Origin: JANMCE01 sp031410595
GTDB lineage: Bacteria > Actinomycetota > Acidimicrobiia > Acidimicrobiales > Ilumatobacteraceae
Length of the DNA: 64,000 nucleotides
Assembly (NCBI GenBank): GCA_031410595.1
Contig: JANNZM010000012.1
Coordinates: 1 to 64,000, forward strand
Direction: 5' to 3'
Positions 1-8,787 of the stretch are shown in pieces. Under the pieces are notes generated by a model. It saw only the letters and a list, made by a program, of their open reading frames with translations, was not told the DNA's origin and made no database searches. The position numbers were made by a program, and so were the translations under genes. Within the stretch, counting starts at the first letter, position 1, and each line of letters starts with the position of its first letter.

Positions 1-2
1 AA

Positions 3-1415
3 TACGATCCCAACGTGGTCACCGCCCCGCTCACCCGAGCATCCCAGCAGTTCATCGACACCATCACCAAGGCACTGGTCGACCTGTCGGGCAAGGACGA
101 GAGCACGTTACGGCCTGACGTGGCGGTCGAGGCCGCCAACCTGACGGCGGCCATCATCGACTCCGATACCCGCCACACCGACGACGAGCTGTGGGCCTAC
201 ACCGAAGCGTTCGGCGCCGAAGTACCCATAGCTCTCGCTGGCGCCACCCCTACCCAGATCCGCGAGACCGGCGTGATGACCGGCCGCCGCACCTGGGTGG
301 AAAAGCCGAGTGTGTTGTTCAGTCTGCTGGTCGACGCCGACGCCCGTGACCGCGGCCGCCGCACGCATCGTTACTACGAATGCGCCATGCGGCTCGCCCA
401 TACCACCGCCAGCCTTGACCTCATTCCATCACCCACCGAGCTGTTCACCATCGAGGCACTGCGTGGCGCGCTGCTGAAGTGCATCGATGCTGCCGGGCTC
501 CCTCGACCCGGCACCGTCGAGACGGCTGCCCCACCGGTTACGCCCAAAGTCGCCGCCGCACCGACCTCCGTTGCCGTCATTGCTGTCGCACCCGCGGAAC
601 CAGCCAAGCCGCTGGAAGAACTGCTGGCCGAACTCGACGCGCTGGTCGGCCTGGCACCGGTAAAGGCCGAGGTGAAGCTGTTGACCAACTTGTTGCAGGT
701 GCAACGACTCCGCAAAGAGCGCGGCATGCCGGTCATCGACACCAGCAACCACCTTGTGTTCACGGGCAACCCCGGTACCGGCAAGACCACCGTGGCCCGC
801 TTGTTGTCGCAGATCTATCGCACGCTCGGCGTGGTCACCAAGGGTCAACTGGTGGAGACCGATCGCTCTCGGCTGGTGGCCGGGTTCGTCGGCCAGACCG
901 CCATAAAGACCCGTGAGGCCGTCGAGCAGGCCATTGGCGGCGTGCTGCTGGTGGACGAGGCCTACGCCCTCGTGCGGGGTGGAGAGAACGACTTCGGCCG
1001 GGAGGCCATCGACACACTGGTGAAGTTCATGGAGGACAACCGGGACGATCTGGCCGTCATTGCAGCCGGATACACCGAGGAAATGACGACGTTTATCGAC
1101 GCGAACCCAGGTCTGCGGTCGCGCTTCACCCGCACCATCACGTTCCCCGATTACAACGACGACGAGCTCGTGTCCATCTTCGTCGGACTGGGTGCGAAGA
1201 ACCGGTACCAGCCCGACGAATCGGCCAAGGTTGCCGTACGGGAGATCCTGAGTAAGCAGATTCGCGACAAAGGCTTCGGCAACGCCCGATTCGTGCGGAA
1301 CCTGTTCGAGCGGGCCGTCAGCAATCAGGCCGGCCGCATGGTTGGTATCACCAGACCAACCGACGACGAACTCTGCACCCTGATCGCCTCAGACATCACT
1401 GGCCCATCCGCATGA
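3..1415 (+). CDS. CbxX/CfxQ-type AAA+ ATPase, 5' end outside window
   Basis: AAA+ ATPase of the CbxX/CfxQ type, an ATP-driven remodelling factor whose client cannot be named. The frame is open from base 3 and the first in-window start is GTG at 15, so the true N-terminus probably lies upstream. Counting from that GTG, residues 1-170 form a helical region loosely like TerB domains, followed by an Ala/Pro-rich linker (about 170-200) and the AAA+ core with Walker A GNPGTGKT at 251-258, Walker B LLVDEA at 311-316 and a downstream LRSRF arginine-finger segment. It lies 25 bp before two substrate-binding-like genes, one with a VWA domain. AAA plus VWA pairs are typical of chaperone-like stress systems, so a link to envelope stress is inferred. 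The AAA+ call is firm; the N-terminal domain and role are tentative. Confidence 0.85.
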   Translation, partial: YDPNVVTAPLTRASQQFIDTITKALVDLSGKDESTLRPDVAVEAANLTAAIIDSDTRHTDDELWAYTEAFGAEVPIALAGATPTQIRETGVMTGRRTWVEKPSVLFSLLVDADARDRGRRTHRYYECAMRLAHTTASLDLIPSPTELFTIEALRGALLKCIDAAGLPRPGTVETAAPPVTPKVAAAPTSVAVIAVAPAEPAKPLEELLAELDALVGLAPVKAEVKLLTNLLQVQRLRKERGMPVIDTSNHLVFTGNPGTGKTTVARLLSQIYRTLGVVTKGQLVETDRSRLVAGFVGQTAIKTREAVEQAIGGVLLVDEAYALVRGGENDFGREAIDTLVKFMEDNRDDLAVIAAGYTEEMTTFIDANPGLRSRFTRTITFPDYNDDELVSIFVGLGAKNRYQPDESAKVAVREILSKQIRDKGFGNARFVRNLFERAVSNQAGRMVGITRPTDDELCTLIASDITGPSA

Positions 1416-1427
1416 CCATGCGTGCCG

Positions 1428-1433
1428 TATCCT
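1428..1433 (+). promoter_or_regulatory. -10 box (TATCCT) of a probable leaderless promoter
   Basis: TATCCT lies exactly 7 nt before the GTG at 1441, with no ribosome-binding site between. The same geometry recurs before at least eight other genes in the window, which makes a leaderless transcript likely. It would start a unit covering the genes at 1441 and 2400. Confidence 0.5.
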
Positions 1434-1440
1434 CCACATC

Positions 1441-2403
1441 GTGAACGCGAAACGACTCCTGGCCGTCCTGGCCGCGGCGGCCATGATCGCGGGCGCCTGG
1501 TTCGTGCGCAGCAGAGTCATCGACAAGAACACAAGCGTCGCCACCGGCGGTGCGACGACACAGTCGACCAGTGCACCAACGACCGGCCGGCGGGTCGTCT
1601 GTGTAGCCGAACTTGACGAAGTCTGCCGAGCATCCGGCTCGATCTACGCCATCGAATCGGTAAGCACCACGCTCGCCACGCTGGCGTCCGAACCAAACCC
1701 GGACATCGTGTGGATCACCACGTCTCCCCTACCCGAAATGGCCGATGCCGCCCGCGCTCGAGCCAACCAGCCGCCGCTTCCGGTCGATCAACGCAAGGCA
1801 CTCGGTTCAACCACGGTCGTGGTGGCCGCGCCGACGGAACGCGTGACGGTTCTGAAGGCCGCCTGCCCTGATCTGTCCTGGAAGTGCATTGGCGAAAAGA
1901 CGAATCGTCCGTGGAAGGAGATGGGCGGGCAGGCCGGCTGGCAGGACGTCACCTTCCGACACCGTGATCCCCTCACGAGCGCGAGCGGCCTGAGCGTGTT
2001 CGGTGCCGCACTGGCTGGCCGCACCGGCCGCACCGACATTGGTACCGGCGACCTCGCGGCCAGCGACGTTCGGTCGTGGACCAACCAACTCGAGAACGCC
2101 AACAAGCAGCCAACGTCCGATCCGCTCACGAGCATCGTGGTCGGTACCAGGTTCGACCTGGTCGGCGCTTTGGTCACCGAAGTGACCTCGATCGGACGGG
2201 TCGCCACCCTCGAACCCACGCCGGTTGCCCGGGTCGGTGCCACCATCATGGTCACATCGGGCACGTTGCCGACCGACCTCGTGCAAAGCCTTTTGGTCGC
2301 GCTCGGGAAGAATGGGTGGAGCCCGACGGTTGCTCCCAGTGGCCTACCCGACGCCGTCGGCATGGAAGCCGTCCAACGACTCTGGCAAGAAGTGATCCGA
2401 TGA
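1441..2403 (+). CDS. Membrane-anchored substrate-binding-like protein
   Basis: A 320-residue protein with one N-terminal hydrophobic segment (about residues 5-22, LLAVLAAAAMIAGAWFV) and a Ser/Thr-rich stretch, then an extracellular domain resembling a periplasmic solute-binding fold of the SBP_bac_11 kind. No lipobox cysteine is visible, so it is probably held by an uncleaved anchor. The GTG start is preceded by a -10 box at 7 nt and no Shine-Dalgarno. Its stop overlaps the start of the VWA lipoprotein gene (ATGA), so the two are translationally coupled and probably work together. No transporter permease is nearby, so a sensing or scaffolding role is more likely than uptake. Ligand unknown. 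Confidence 0.6.
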   Translation: MNAKRLLAVLAAAAMIAGAWFVRSRVIDKNTSVATGGATTQSTSAPTTGRRVVCVAELDEVCRASGSIYAIESVSTTLATLASEPNPDIVWITTSPLPEMADAARARANQPPLPVDQRKALGSTTVVVAAPTERVTVLKAACPDLSWKCIGEKTNRPWKEMGGQAGWQDVTFRHRDPLTSASGLSVFGAALAGRTGRTDIGTGDLAASDVRSWTNQLENANKQPTSDPLTSIVVGTRFDLVGALVTEVTSIGRVATLEPTPVARVGATIMVTSGTLPTDLVQSLLVALGKNGWSPTVAPSGLPDAVGMEAVQRLWQEVIR

Positions 2404-4238
2404 CAAAATTGCGCCCCGCCCTCCTGCTCTCTACCGCTGCACTCCTTGCCGGCTGTGTCATGTCGTCCGGTAAGTCCGGCACGGGTAGCGGCAGCGGTTC
2501 CGGAAACGGCTCGGGGTCAGCGACTACGTTCAGCCCCGGCAAGTGCATCGGGGTGGAGATGGCCGTCAGCTCCGAGAAGATTGCCGTGCTCACCGAACTG
2601 GCCAAGAACTTTAACGACTCCAAAGAGGCCAAGGTCGGCAAGCAGTGCGTGACCGTGCACGTGTCGAAGAAATCGTCCGGCGCGGCCGCCACCGCGCTCA
2701 TCAACGGATGGAGTAACCCCGATACCGACGGCGCCCAGCCCGTCGTTTGGTCACCTGCCGCCAGTGGCTGGGCCGGCATCGTCAACCAGCGCGCCGGCAA
2801 GACCTTGGCGCCCGAGGGCAAGCCGTTCATGCTTACGCCGCTGGTCATCGCCATGCCGGCCAAGATGGCAACGGTGCTCGGCTATCCGGGCAAGTCGCTC
2901 GGCTTCAAGGACATCGTCGAACTGGCCAATGATCCGCAGGGCTGGGCCAAGTACAACCACCCCGAATGGGGGCCGTTCCGCCTTGGCAAGACCAACCCGA
3001 ACTTTTCCACCAGCGGCCTGAACTTCACCGTCGCCCAGTATTACGCCGCCACGGGCAAGACCAGAGATCTGACCACCGAGGACCTTGACCGTCCCGATGT
3101 CGTGAAGTTCGCGACGTCGGTTGAGAACTCGGTGGTGCACTACGGCGACATCACCATGACCTTCCTCAACAACTGGTTCGCGGCCGACAATCGGGGCAGC
3201 TCGCTGAGCTATGCCTCAGCCGTCGCAGTGGAGGAAAAGAGCGTCATCGACTACAACCTCGGCAACCCCGACGGCGAGCTGTCGGCGGGCGAACGTCCCC
3301 GAGCACCGCGTGAGCCCCTGGTGGCTATCTATCCGTCCGAGGGCACGCTGTATTCCGACAGCCCCTTCATCATCCTTGACGCACCCTGGGTCACCGCCGA
3401 GCAGAAGCAGGCCGCATTGCTCTTCCAGAACTACGTGCTCACGCCCGAGAATCAGGCCAAGGTGCTCACCTACGGTTTCCGTCCCGGCAACCCTGCAGTG
3501 GCCATTGGTTCGCCCATCGAGGCGAAGAACGGTGTCGACCCCAAGCAGCCCTCCGCGGTACTCGACGTGCCGTCCCCCAACGTCATGATCAAGGTGCTCG
3601 AATCGTGGGCCACACAGCGCAAGTCGGCCCGTGTCATGCTCGTCGTGGACGTGTCCGGATCCATGGGCGAAGCCGCCGTAAAGGATCAGCCCGAGACCAA
3701 ACTCGACCTCGCCAAGCGGGCCGCCATCAGCGCGCTCAGCCAGTTCAAGGATGATGACGAGGTTGGCCTACGCATTTTCTCTACCGGCCTCACCAGCGAC
3801 CCCAACATCGCCTACGTCGACTTGCTACCGGTGGGCCCAATCGGTCCGCAGCGCGAGGGCTTGCGCAACAAGATCGATGGCCTCAGCCCTATCCAGGGCA
3901 CGCCGCTCTATGACGTCACGGCATCGTCGTTCGCCTCGATGACCGAGTCGTTCGACCCGAAGAAGATCAACGCCGTTGTGTTGCTCACCGACGGCAAGAA
4001 CGACGACGGCAAACGGTCCGACGATGTGCAACAGCTCAACGAACTGATCCAGAACCTCCAGTCAGGTTCAGAAGGCGGCTCCGCCCGCCCGGTGCGCTTG
4101 TTCACCATCGGCTACGGCAAGGACGCCGACCTCGCCACCCTGCGCCAACTGGCCGAAGCCACCCGCGCTGCCGCCTACGACGCCAGCAACCCCGCCACCA
4201 TCGAGCAGGTCTTCACCGCAGTGGTATCCAACTTCTAA
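2400..4238 (+). CDS. Lipoprotein with substrate-binding-like and VWA domains
   Basis: A 612-residue surface lipoprotein. The signal peptide ends in a lipobox LLAGC with C19 as lipidation site, followed by a Gly/Ser linker. Residues about 50-390 resemble an extracellular solute-binding protein, and about 410-605 form a von Willebrand A domain with the metal-site motif DVSGSMG near residue 416. This combination is known in actinobacteria as the substrate-binding and VWA domain-containing family. The start ATG at 2400 overlaps the preceding stop; upstream in-frame codons were rejected because they would lie inside the previous gene and precede the signal peptide. With the AAA ATPase upstream it suggests a metal-dependent adhesion or assembly function at the membrane. 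Family assignment is strong, function unknown. Confidence 0.8.
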   Translation: MTKLRPALLLSTAALLAGCVMSSGKSGTGSGSGSGNGSGSATTFSPGKCIGVEMAVSSEKIAVLTELAKNFNDSKEAKVGKQCVTVHVSKKSSGAAATALINGWSNPDTDGAQPVVWSPAASGWAGIVNQRAGKTLAPEGKPFMLTPLVIAMPAKMATVLGYPGKSLGFKDIVELANDPQGWAKYNHPEWGPFRLGKTNPNFSTSGLNFTVAQYYAATGKTRDLTTEDLDRPDVVKFATSVENSVVHYGDITMTFLNNWFAADNRGSSLSYASAVAVEEKSVIDYNLGNPDGELSAGERPRAPREPLVAIYPSEGTLYSDSPFIILDAPWVTAEQKQAALLFQNYVLTPENQAKVLTYGFRPGNPAVAIGSPIEAKNGVDPKQPSAVLDVPSPNVMIKVLESWATQRKSARVMLVVDVSGSMGEAAVKDQPETKLDLAKRAAISALSQFKDDDEVGLRIFSTGLTSDPNIAYVDLLPVGPIGPQREGLRNKIDGLSPIQGTPLYDVTASSFASMTESFDPKKINAVVLLTDGKNDDGKRSDDVQQLNELIQNLQSGSEGGSARPVRLFTIGYGKDADLATLRQLAEATRAAAYDASNPATIEQVFTAVVSNF

Positions 4239-4303
4239 CCTTCTTCCCGGCTTAGCAACTGGTCGTGTCCATCCTGAGAGCGTCCGCCGTCTAATCTGAC
4301 GCC

Positions 4304-5071
4304 GTGCCTCGTCAGTTGTCGTTTCGGGATCGGTTCTTTACGCCGAAGACGGCACGCGCCATCACGTCGCCTCTCGGCATCTTGCTGGCTGGTGCGGCTG
4401 CCGCCATCGGCATCGTCTCGGGCCTTGGAGTTGTCGGCGCGGTTGCGCTGGGCGCAGCCGCCTGGGCTGGCCGCGTCTTGGTCGGCATGCCCAAGGGCGA
4501 ACGCGGACCGGCCATCGACGCGTACAGTCTTGGCGATCCGTGGAAGACCTACGTCGGTGCCGCTCAATCGGCCAAGCTGCGCTACGACCGCACCGTCACG
4601 GCCATGCAACCAGGACCGCTGAAAGATCGCCTGACCGAAGTTGGCACCCGCATCGACACCGGCATCGAAGAGTCGTGGCGGGTGGCCAGTCGCGGCGACG
4701 ATATCGACGGTGCGTTGCGCGAACTCAACCCCAACCTCATTTCCTCGCAGCTGGCCCAAGCGAAGCGACTACCTCCCGGTGCAAGCCGTGAAGCCACGGT
4801 TGCGTCACTGGAATCCCAATGGGCATCGGTGTCTCGTTTGGCGAAGGTTCGTGAGGATGCCAGTAGTCACCTGCGAACCCTCGACGCCCGACTGGACGAA
4901 CTGGTCGCACGAGTGGTGGAGCTGTCGGTGACCGGAGCCTCCGATGTGGGCGGACTCGGTTCCGATGTTGAGAGCATGGTCACCGACATGGAAGCGCTAC
5001 GTCAGGCGTTGGATGAAACAAAACAAGCCGCCAGTGGTCTACCGCAAGGCCAGACGTACCCCGCAACGTGA
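4304..5071 (+). CDS. Uncharacterised membrane protein with coiled-coil tail
   Basis: A 255-residue protein I cannot assign to a named family. It has a basic N-terminus, a Gly/Ala-rich hydrophobic hairpin (about residues 20-62, probably two membrane passes), then a long charged helical region (about 80-245) with coiled-coil character. The GTG start is preceded by TAATCT at 6 nt, fitting leaderless expression. Its stop overlaps the start of the murJ-like gene by 4 bp (GTGA), so the two are coupled. Position between a VWA lipoprotein and a lipid II flippase, with PspA after it, suggests an envelope function. The topology recalls accessory proteins near toxic-anion-resistance genes, but the resemblance is only architectural. 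Confidence 0.55.
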   Translation: MPRQLSFRDRFFTPKTARAITSPLGILLAGAAAAIGIVSGLGVVGAVALGAAAWAGRVLVGMPKGERGPAIDAYSLGDPWKTYVGAAQSAKLRYDRTVTAMQPGPLKDRLTEVGTRIDTGIEESWRVASRGDDIDGALRELNPNLISSQLAQAKRLPPGASREATVASLESQWASVSRLAKVREDASSHLRTLDARLDELVARVVELSVTGASDVGGLGSDVESMVTDMEALRQALDETKQAASGLPQGQTYPAT

Positions 5072-6639
5072 GTACCCCCGGAGATCTCCTCAGAGCCAAC
5101 GCGACCGTCGCCTTGGGCACGCTCGTTTCCCGCATCACCGGCTTTGCCCGCTTCCTGCTCCTGCTCTTTTTGGTGTCAGGCGACCTCAACGACTCGTTCA
5201 ACATCGCCAACAACTTGCCCAACAGCCTGTACGAGCTGGTGATCGGCGGCATCCTGACCGCCACCCTCATACCCCTGTTTGCCGAGTTTGCCGACAGCAG
5301 AGATCACAAGGCCACCGAGGCCGTCGTCGGTACCGCCATGGCCGCCATCATGACCCTGACTGTCCTCGCCACGTTGCTTTCACCCGTCATCATTTGGCTG
5401 TCCACCCGGCGCATTCCGCCAGGAGTGGATGCTGGGCATTACCGGTCGGTCACCACGATGTTCGGCTTCTTACTCTTCCCCCAGATCCTGTTCTACGGCA
5501 TCACGTTCCTGGCCAGCGCATTGTTGAATGCTCGTCGACGGTTCCGCGCCGCGGCGTGGGCGCCAGCCATCAACAACGTGATCGTCATTCTCATCATCGG
5601 AAGCCTCGGCGGAAAGACGACCAAGACCACGGTGGATGCCGCCTTCGAATCGAAGTCGGTTGTCTACACCCTAGGCATCGCTTCAACGCTTGGCATTGTG
5701 GCCATGGGGCTGATGTTGTGGATCGCTCTGCGTAGCTCGGGTTTGCACTTGAGCTTGCGTCCCAACCGTCAGCACCCGGCCGTGCAGCGGGTGTTGCGAC
5801 TGTCAACGTGGACCGTTGGCTACACCATTGCCAATCAAGTGTCGCTGTGGATCATGTCGCAGCTGGCGGTCGGCCATAGCAGGAGTGGCTGGACGATCTA
5901 CCTGTTCGCATTCTTGCTGTTGCAACTACCTATCGGCCTGCTGGCCATGTCGGTCACCACCACATTCGGGCCGGAACTCGCTCGGGCAAGGCTAGCCCAC
6001 GACCGGGCCCGTTTGATCGACCGATCCCACCAGGGCCTGCGCGTGTTGGCGGCTCTCCTCCTTCCGGTGGGAGCGGGTCTGTGCATTCTTGCCCGGCCCC
6101 TTATCGCCATCATGGCCGAGCACGGAAAGTTCGCCAACGAAGATCCAACCAATCTGGCTACGACCCTGGCGGCGTTCGCAGTAGGCCTGTTCTCCCTCGG
6201 CGGCTACTTGTTCGTGCTGCGCGTGTTCTATGCCCATAACGACACCCGCACGCCGTTCGCGCTCAACGTGGTGGAGAACGTCATCAACATCGTGCTCGGC
6301 CTGATTCTGGTGGGTCGTTACGGGGTTCCGGGCCTGGCCTGGTCGGTCACCATTGCCTACACAGTCACGCTGGTGCTCGCCCTATTCTCGCTCGACAATA
6401 AGCTCAAGGGCATCCGCCTACGCGAGCTCATGGGCAATCTCGCTCGCCTCGCGCTTGCGGCGATCTTGACCGGCGAGGTGGCGTGGCTCGCATCCCGCTC
6501 TATCGGAAGTGAAACCGGCGCCGGAGCCGTTCTCCGCGTCGCCGTCGGCAGCATCGTCGGCATCTTGGTTTACCTGGGGACGCTCGCCTTCTTGAAGGCA
6601 CCGGAGCTGAGGAGCGTCCGCACCCTCGGCCGCGGCTAG
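5068..6639 (+). CDS. murJ: MurJ/MviN-family lipid II flippase
   Basis: A 523-residue polytopic membrane protein of the MOP exporter superfamily, MurJ/MviN family, which moves lipid-linked peptidoglycan precursor across the membrane. The N-terminal pattern around ANATVALGTLVSRITGFAR is typical of MurJ, and about 14 hydrophobic segments can be counted. The length is normal for a stand-alone MurJ without the kinase-like extension seen in some actinobacteria. The GTG start overlaps the stop of the upstream gene. The canonical actinobacterial murJ often lies near trxAB/parAB, so this copy in an envelope-stress setting could be a paralogue; flippase family certain, essentiality uncertain. Confidence 0.85.
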   Translation: MSTPGDLLRANATVALGTLVSRITGFARFLLLLFLVSGDLNDSFNIANNLPNSLYELVIGGILTATLIPLFAEFADSRDHKATEAVVGTAMAAIMTLTVLATLLSPVIIWLSTRRIPPGVDAGHYRSVTTMFGFLLFPQILFYGITFLASALLNARRRFRAAAWAPAINNVIVILIIGSLGGKTTKTTVDAAFESKSVVYTLGIASTLGIVAMGLMLWIALRSSGLHLSLRPNRQHPAVQRVLRLSTWTVGYTIANQVSLWIMSQLAVGHSRSGWTIYLFAFLLLQLPIGLLAMSVTTTFGPELARARLAHDRARLIDRSHQGLRVLAALLLPVGAGLCILARPLIAIMAEHGKFANEDPTNLATTLAAFAVGLFSLGGYLFVLRVFYAHNDTRTPFALNVVENVINIVLGLILVGRYGVPGLAWSVTIAYTVTLVLALFSLDNKLKGIRLRELMGNLARLALAAILTGEVAWLASRSIGSETGAGAVLRVAVGSIVGILVYLGTLAFLKAPELRSVRTLGRG

Positions 6640-6734
6640 GCGACTGCTGATCGAGTCGTTCTACCCGAATGGGGGGTGAGGTAAGCAGACGCGGGTTGCT
6701 GGCGGATGTTTTTGTTTGGCTGCATACGGGTTAA

Positions 6735-6773
6735 TGACCAGTCACGGTTCACATCCGCCGGAGTGGCTGGTCA
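6735..6773 (+). other. Inverted repeat between murJ and pspA
   Basis: Arms 6735-6745 (TGACCAGTCAC) and 6763-6773 (GTGGCTGGTCA) pair over 11 positions with one G-U wobble, enclosing a 17 nt loop. There is no T run, so it is not a standard terminator; it could be an operator or part of the pspA leader. The whole 6640-6904 gap (265 bp) otherwise holds only a short match to a repeat at 54386 and the pspA -10 box (TAGCAT at 6891, 8 nt before the ATG). Confidence 0.35.
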
Positions 6774-6904
6774 GTTCAGACTGTACGTTGACCCTGATGG
6801 ACTCAAACAGAACTGGTTGCCGCCTCCGGTCGATGCGAGCGAAGGCGTAATAGATGCCGTCTCCGGCGCGCAACCGATCATTGGGGCCGGTAGCATCTCG
6901 GCTT

Positions 6905-7690
6905 ATGTTCAAAGTGATCCAAAAGTGGTGGAAGTACCTCGGAGCCAAACTGAGCGGTGACTTCAACGAGCGCGCCGATCCGAAGGTGCAGATCGAGCAG
7001 GCCATCCAGGAGGCGCAGGATCAGGATCGCCGCCTTCGTGAGCAGGCCGCCAACGTCATCGCCGGTCAGAAGCAGTCAGAAATGGCGCTCAACCGGTCGA
7101 TGGACGAACTGGGCAAGGTGAACAACAACACCCGCCAGGCGCTGCTGATGGCGGCCGACGCCGAGAAGGCTGGCGACGCCAAGCGAGCCACCGAACTCAA
7201 CACCACCGCTGGCGTGCTGGCCGGCAAGCTGGTGACGCTGGAGAAGACCATCGAGGATCAGAAGTCCATGGTGCTGCAGGGCACGCAGGCCGCCGATCAG
7301 GCCAAGGCTGCGGTGCAGGCCAACTCGACCATGTTGCAAAAGAAGCTGGCCGATCGCCAGCGTCTCTTGTCGCAGCTCGACCAAGCCAAGATGCAGGAGC
7401 AGATGAACTCCGCGATGGCGTCAATGAACGCCACGGTCGGCCAGGACGTGCCCACACTCGACGAGGTTCGCGCCAAGATTGAGGCCCGTTACGCCAAGGC
7501 CAAGGCCACCAGCGAGTTGAATTCCACCTCGGTTGAAAGCCACATGATGGAAATAGAAACCGCCACCGCCGATGTCGAAGCGCAAAGCCGTCTCAGCCAA
7601 ATGAAGGCCGAACTCGGCCTCACCCCCGCCGCCGCCCCCGCCGCCGAAATCCCCACCGAAGCCCCCAAGGCCGAAGGCACAACCGCTTAG
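6905..7690 (+). CDS. pspA: PspA/IM30 family membrane-stress protein
   Basis: A 261-residue, almost wholly alpha-helical protein of the PspA/IM30 (ESCRT-III-like) family, which binds and protects stressed membranes. The N-terminus MFKVIQKWWKYLGAKLSGDFNERADPK shows an amphipathic helix followed by the family's conserved start of the coiled coil, with an E-Q-A-I-Q-E-A heptad pattern. The tail is an Ala/Pro-rich segment. I chose ATG 6905 rather than an upstream in-frame ATG at 6854 because it matches the family N-terminus and a TAGCAT -10 box lies 8 nt before it. Its stop codon overlaps that of convergent proB. It probably belongs to the same envelope-stress context as the genes before it. Confidence 0.85.
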   Translation: MFKVIQKWWKYLGAKLSGDFNERADPKVQIEQAIQEAQDQDRRLREQAANVIAGQKQSEMALNRSMDELGKVNNNTRQALLMAADAEKAGDAKRATELNTTAGVLAGKLVTLEKTIEDQKSMVLQGTQAADQAKAAVQANSTMLQKKLADRQRLLSQLDQAKMQEQMNSAMASMNATVGQDVPTLDEVRAKIEARYAKAKATSELNSTSVESHMMEIETATADVEAQSRLSQMKAELGLTPAAAPAAEIPTEAPKAEGTTA

Positions 7691-8781
7691 CGCGGCACGA
7701 TCACGAGGTCGTCGCGATGCACGGCTTCGGCAGGAAGATAGGCCGGCAGATCTACCGATCGCCGGCCCTTTGCCTGCTCCAACGCGGCGACGTCCATCGT
7801 GACCATGCCGCGGGCAAACACGGTTCCATCGGGGCCGGCGATGTCAACGATGTCGTCTTCCTCAAATGCCCCGGAACACCCCAGCACCCCGGCCGGGAGC
7901 AACGATCGTCCCTTGTCCCGGATAGCCACTCGCGCCCCTTCGTCAACCAGGATGGTGCCCTTGCTGGCGGTCGCAAAAGCGATCCAAAGCTTGCGGGCCG
8001 ACAGGCGGCGATCGTGTGCTTCGAACACCGTGCCGACACCGGCCGTGCCGTGCACCGCGTCGGTCAGCACGTTGGCCCGATCGGCGTGAGCGATGACGGC
8101 CCTCACGCCAGACCACGACGCGATGCGGGCAGCCGTGAGCTTGGAGCCCATGCCGCCACTGCCCCGCGTGGAGCCGGTACCGCCGGCACGTACGTCGAGC
8201 ACCGGGTCATCGGCAGCCACCCGCTCAACGAGCGTGGCGTCGGTGTTGGTGCGAGGGTCGGCAGTGAAAAGACCGGCCAGGTCCGTTAGCAGCACCAGCA
8301 GGTCGGCATCCACCAGATGACCGACGAGTGCGGCGAGACGATCATTGTCGCCGAAACGAAGTTCGTCGTTGGCAATCGCGTCGTTCTCATTGATCACCGG
8401 CACGCAGCCCAGCTCGAGCAGCCGAGTGACGGTTTGGCGGGCGTGCAGATACTGGCGGCGAATCATGAAGTCGTACGGCGTCAGCAGCACCTGGGCCGCC
8501 ACGTAGCCGGCAGTGCTCAGCTCTCGGTCGTACACCTGCATAAGTCGACTCTGACCCGCGGCTGACAGCGCCTGCAGCGTGGCCATGTCACTCGGCCGCT
8601 TCGCCATTCCAAGCGCGCCCACACCAGCGGCCACGGCACCTGAGCTGACAAGAACCACCTCGTGCCCTTCTCCTCGCAGCGCAATGACCTCGGCGCACAG
8701 CTTGGCGATGGCAGCTTCGTTGATGACACCGAGTTCGTTGGTAAGCGACGACGAGCCAATCTTGGCAACGATGATGGCCAC
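7687..8781 (-). CDS. proB: Glutamate 5-kinase (ProB) with PUA domain
   Basis: Glutamate 5-kinase, first step of proline synthesis (L-glutamate plus ATP to glutamyl 5-phosphate), cytoplasmic. The 364-residue protein has an N-terminal amino-acid kinase domain (about 1-255; VAKIGSSSLT at the start, the VSSGAVAAG motif, and a GTGG-rich loop) and a C-terminal PUA domain (about 270-355), the standard two-domain form. It starts 6 bp after the obgE stop, giving the common obgE-proB order, but proA does not follow; instead it converges on pspA, sharing 4 bp at the stops. Assignment is firm. Confidence 0.95.
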   Translation of the reverse strand: MAIIVAKIGSSSLTNELGVINEAAIAKLCAEVIALRGEGHEVVLVSSGAVAAGVGALGMAKRPSDMATLQALSAAGQSRLMQVYDRELSTAGYVAAQVLLTPYDFMIRRQYLHARQTVTRLLELGCVPVINENDAIANDELRFGDNDRLAALVGHLVDADLLVLLTDLAGLFTADPRTNTDATLVERVAADDPVLDVRAGGTGSTRGSGGMGSKLTAARIASWSGVRAVIAHADRANVLTDAVHGTAGVGTVFEAHDRRLSARKLWIAFATASKGTILVDEGARVAIRDKGRSLLPAGVLGCSGAFEEDDIVDIAGPDGTVFARGMVTMDVAALEQAKGRRSVDLPAYLPAEAVHRDDLVIVPR

Positions 8782-8787
8782 GGTTGG

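Noticed and set aside
4944..5735. 263-codon + strand frame overlapping the murJ start
   Set aside because: Arg/His-rich out-of-frame translation across two supported, coupled genes.
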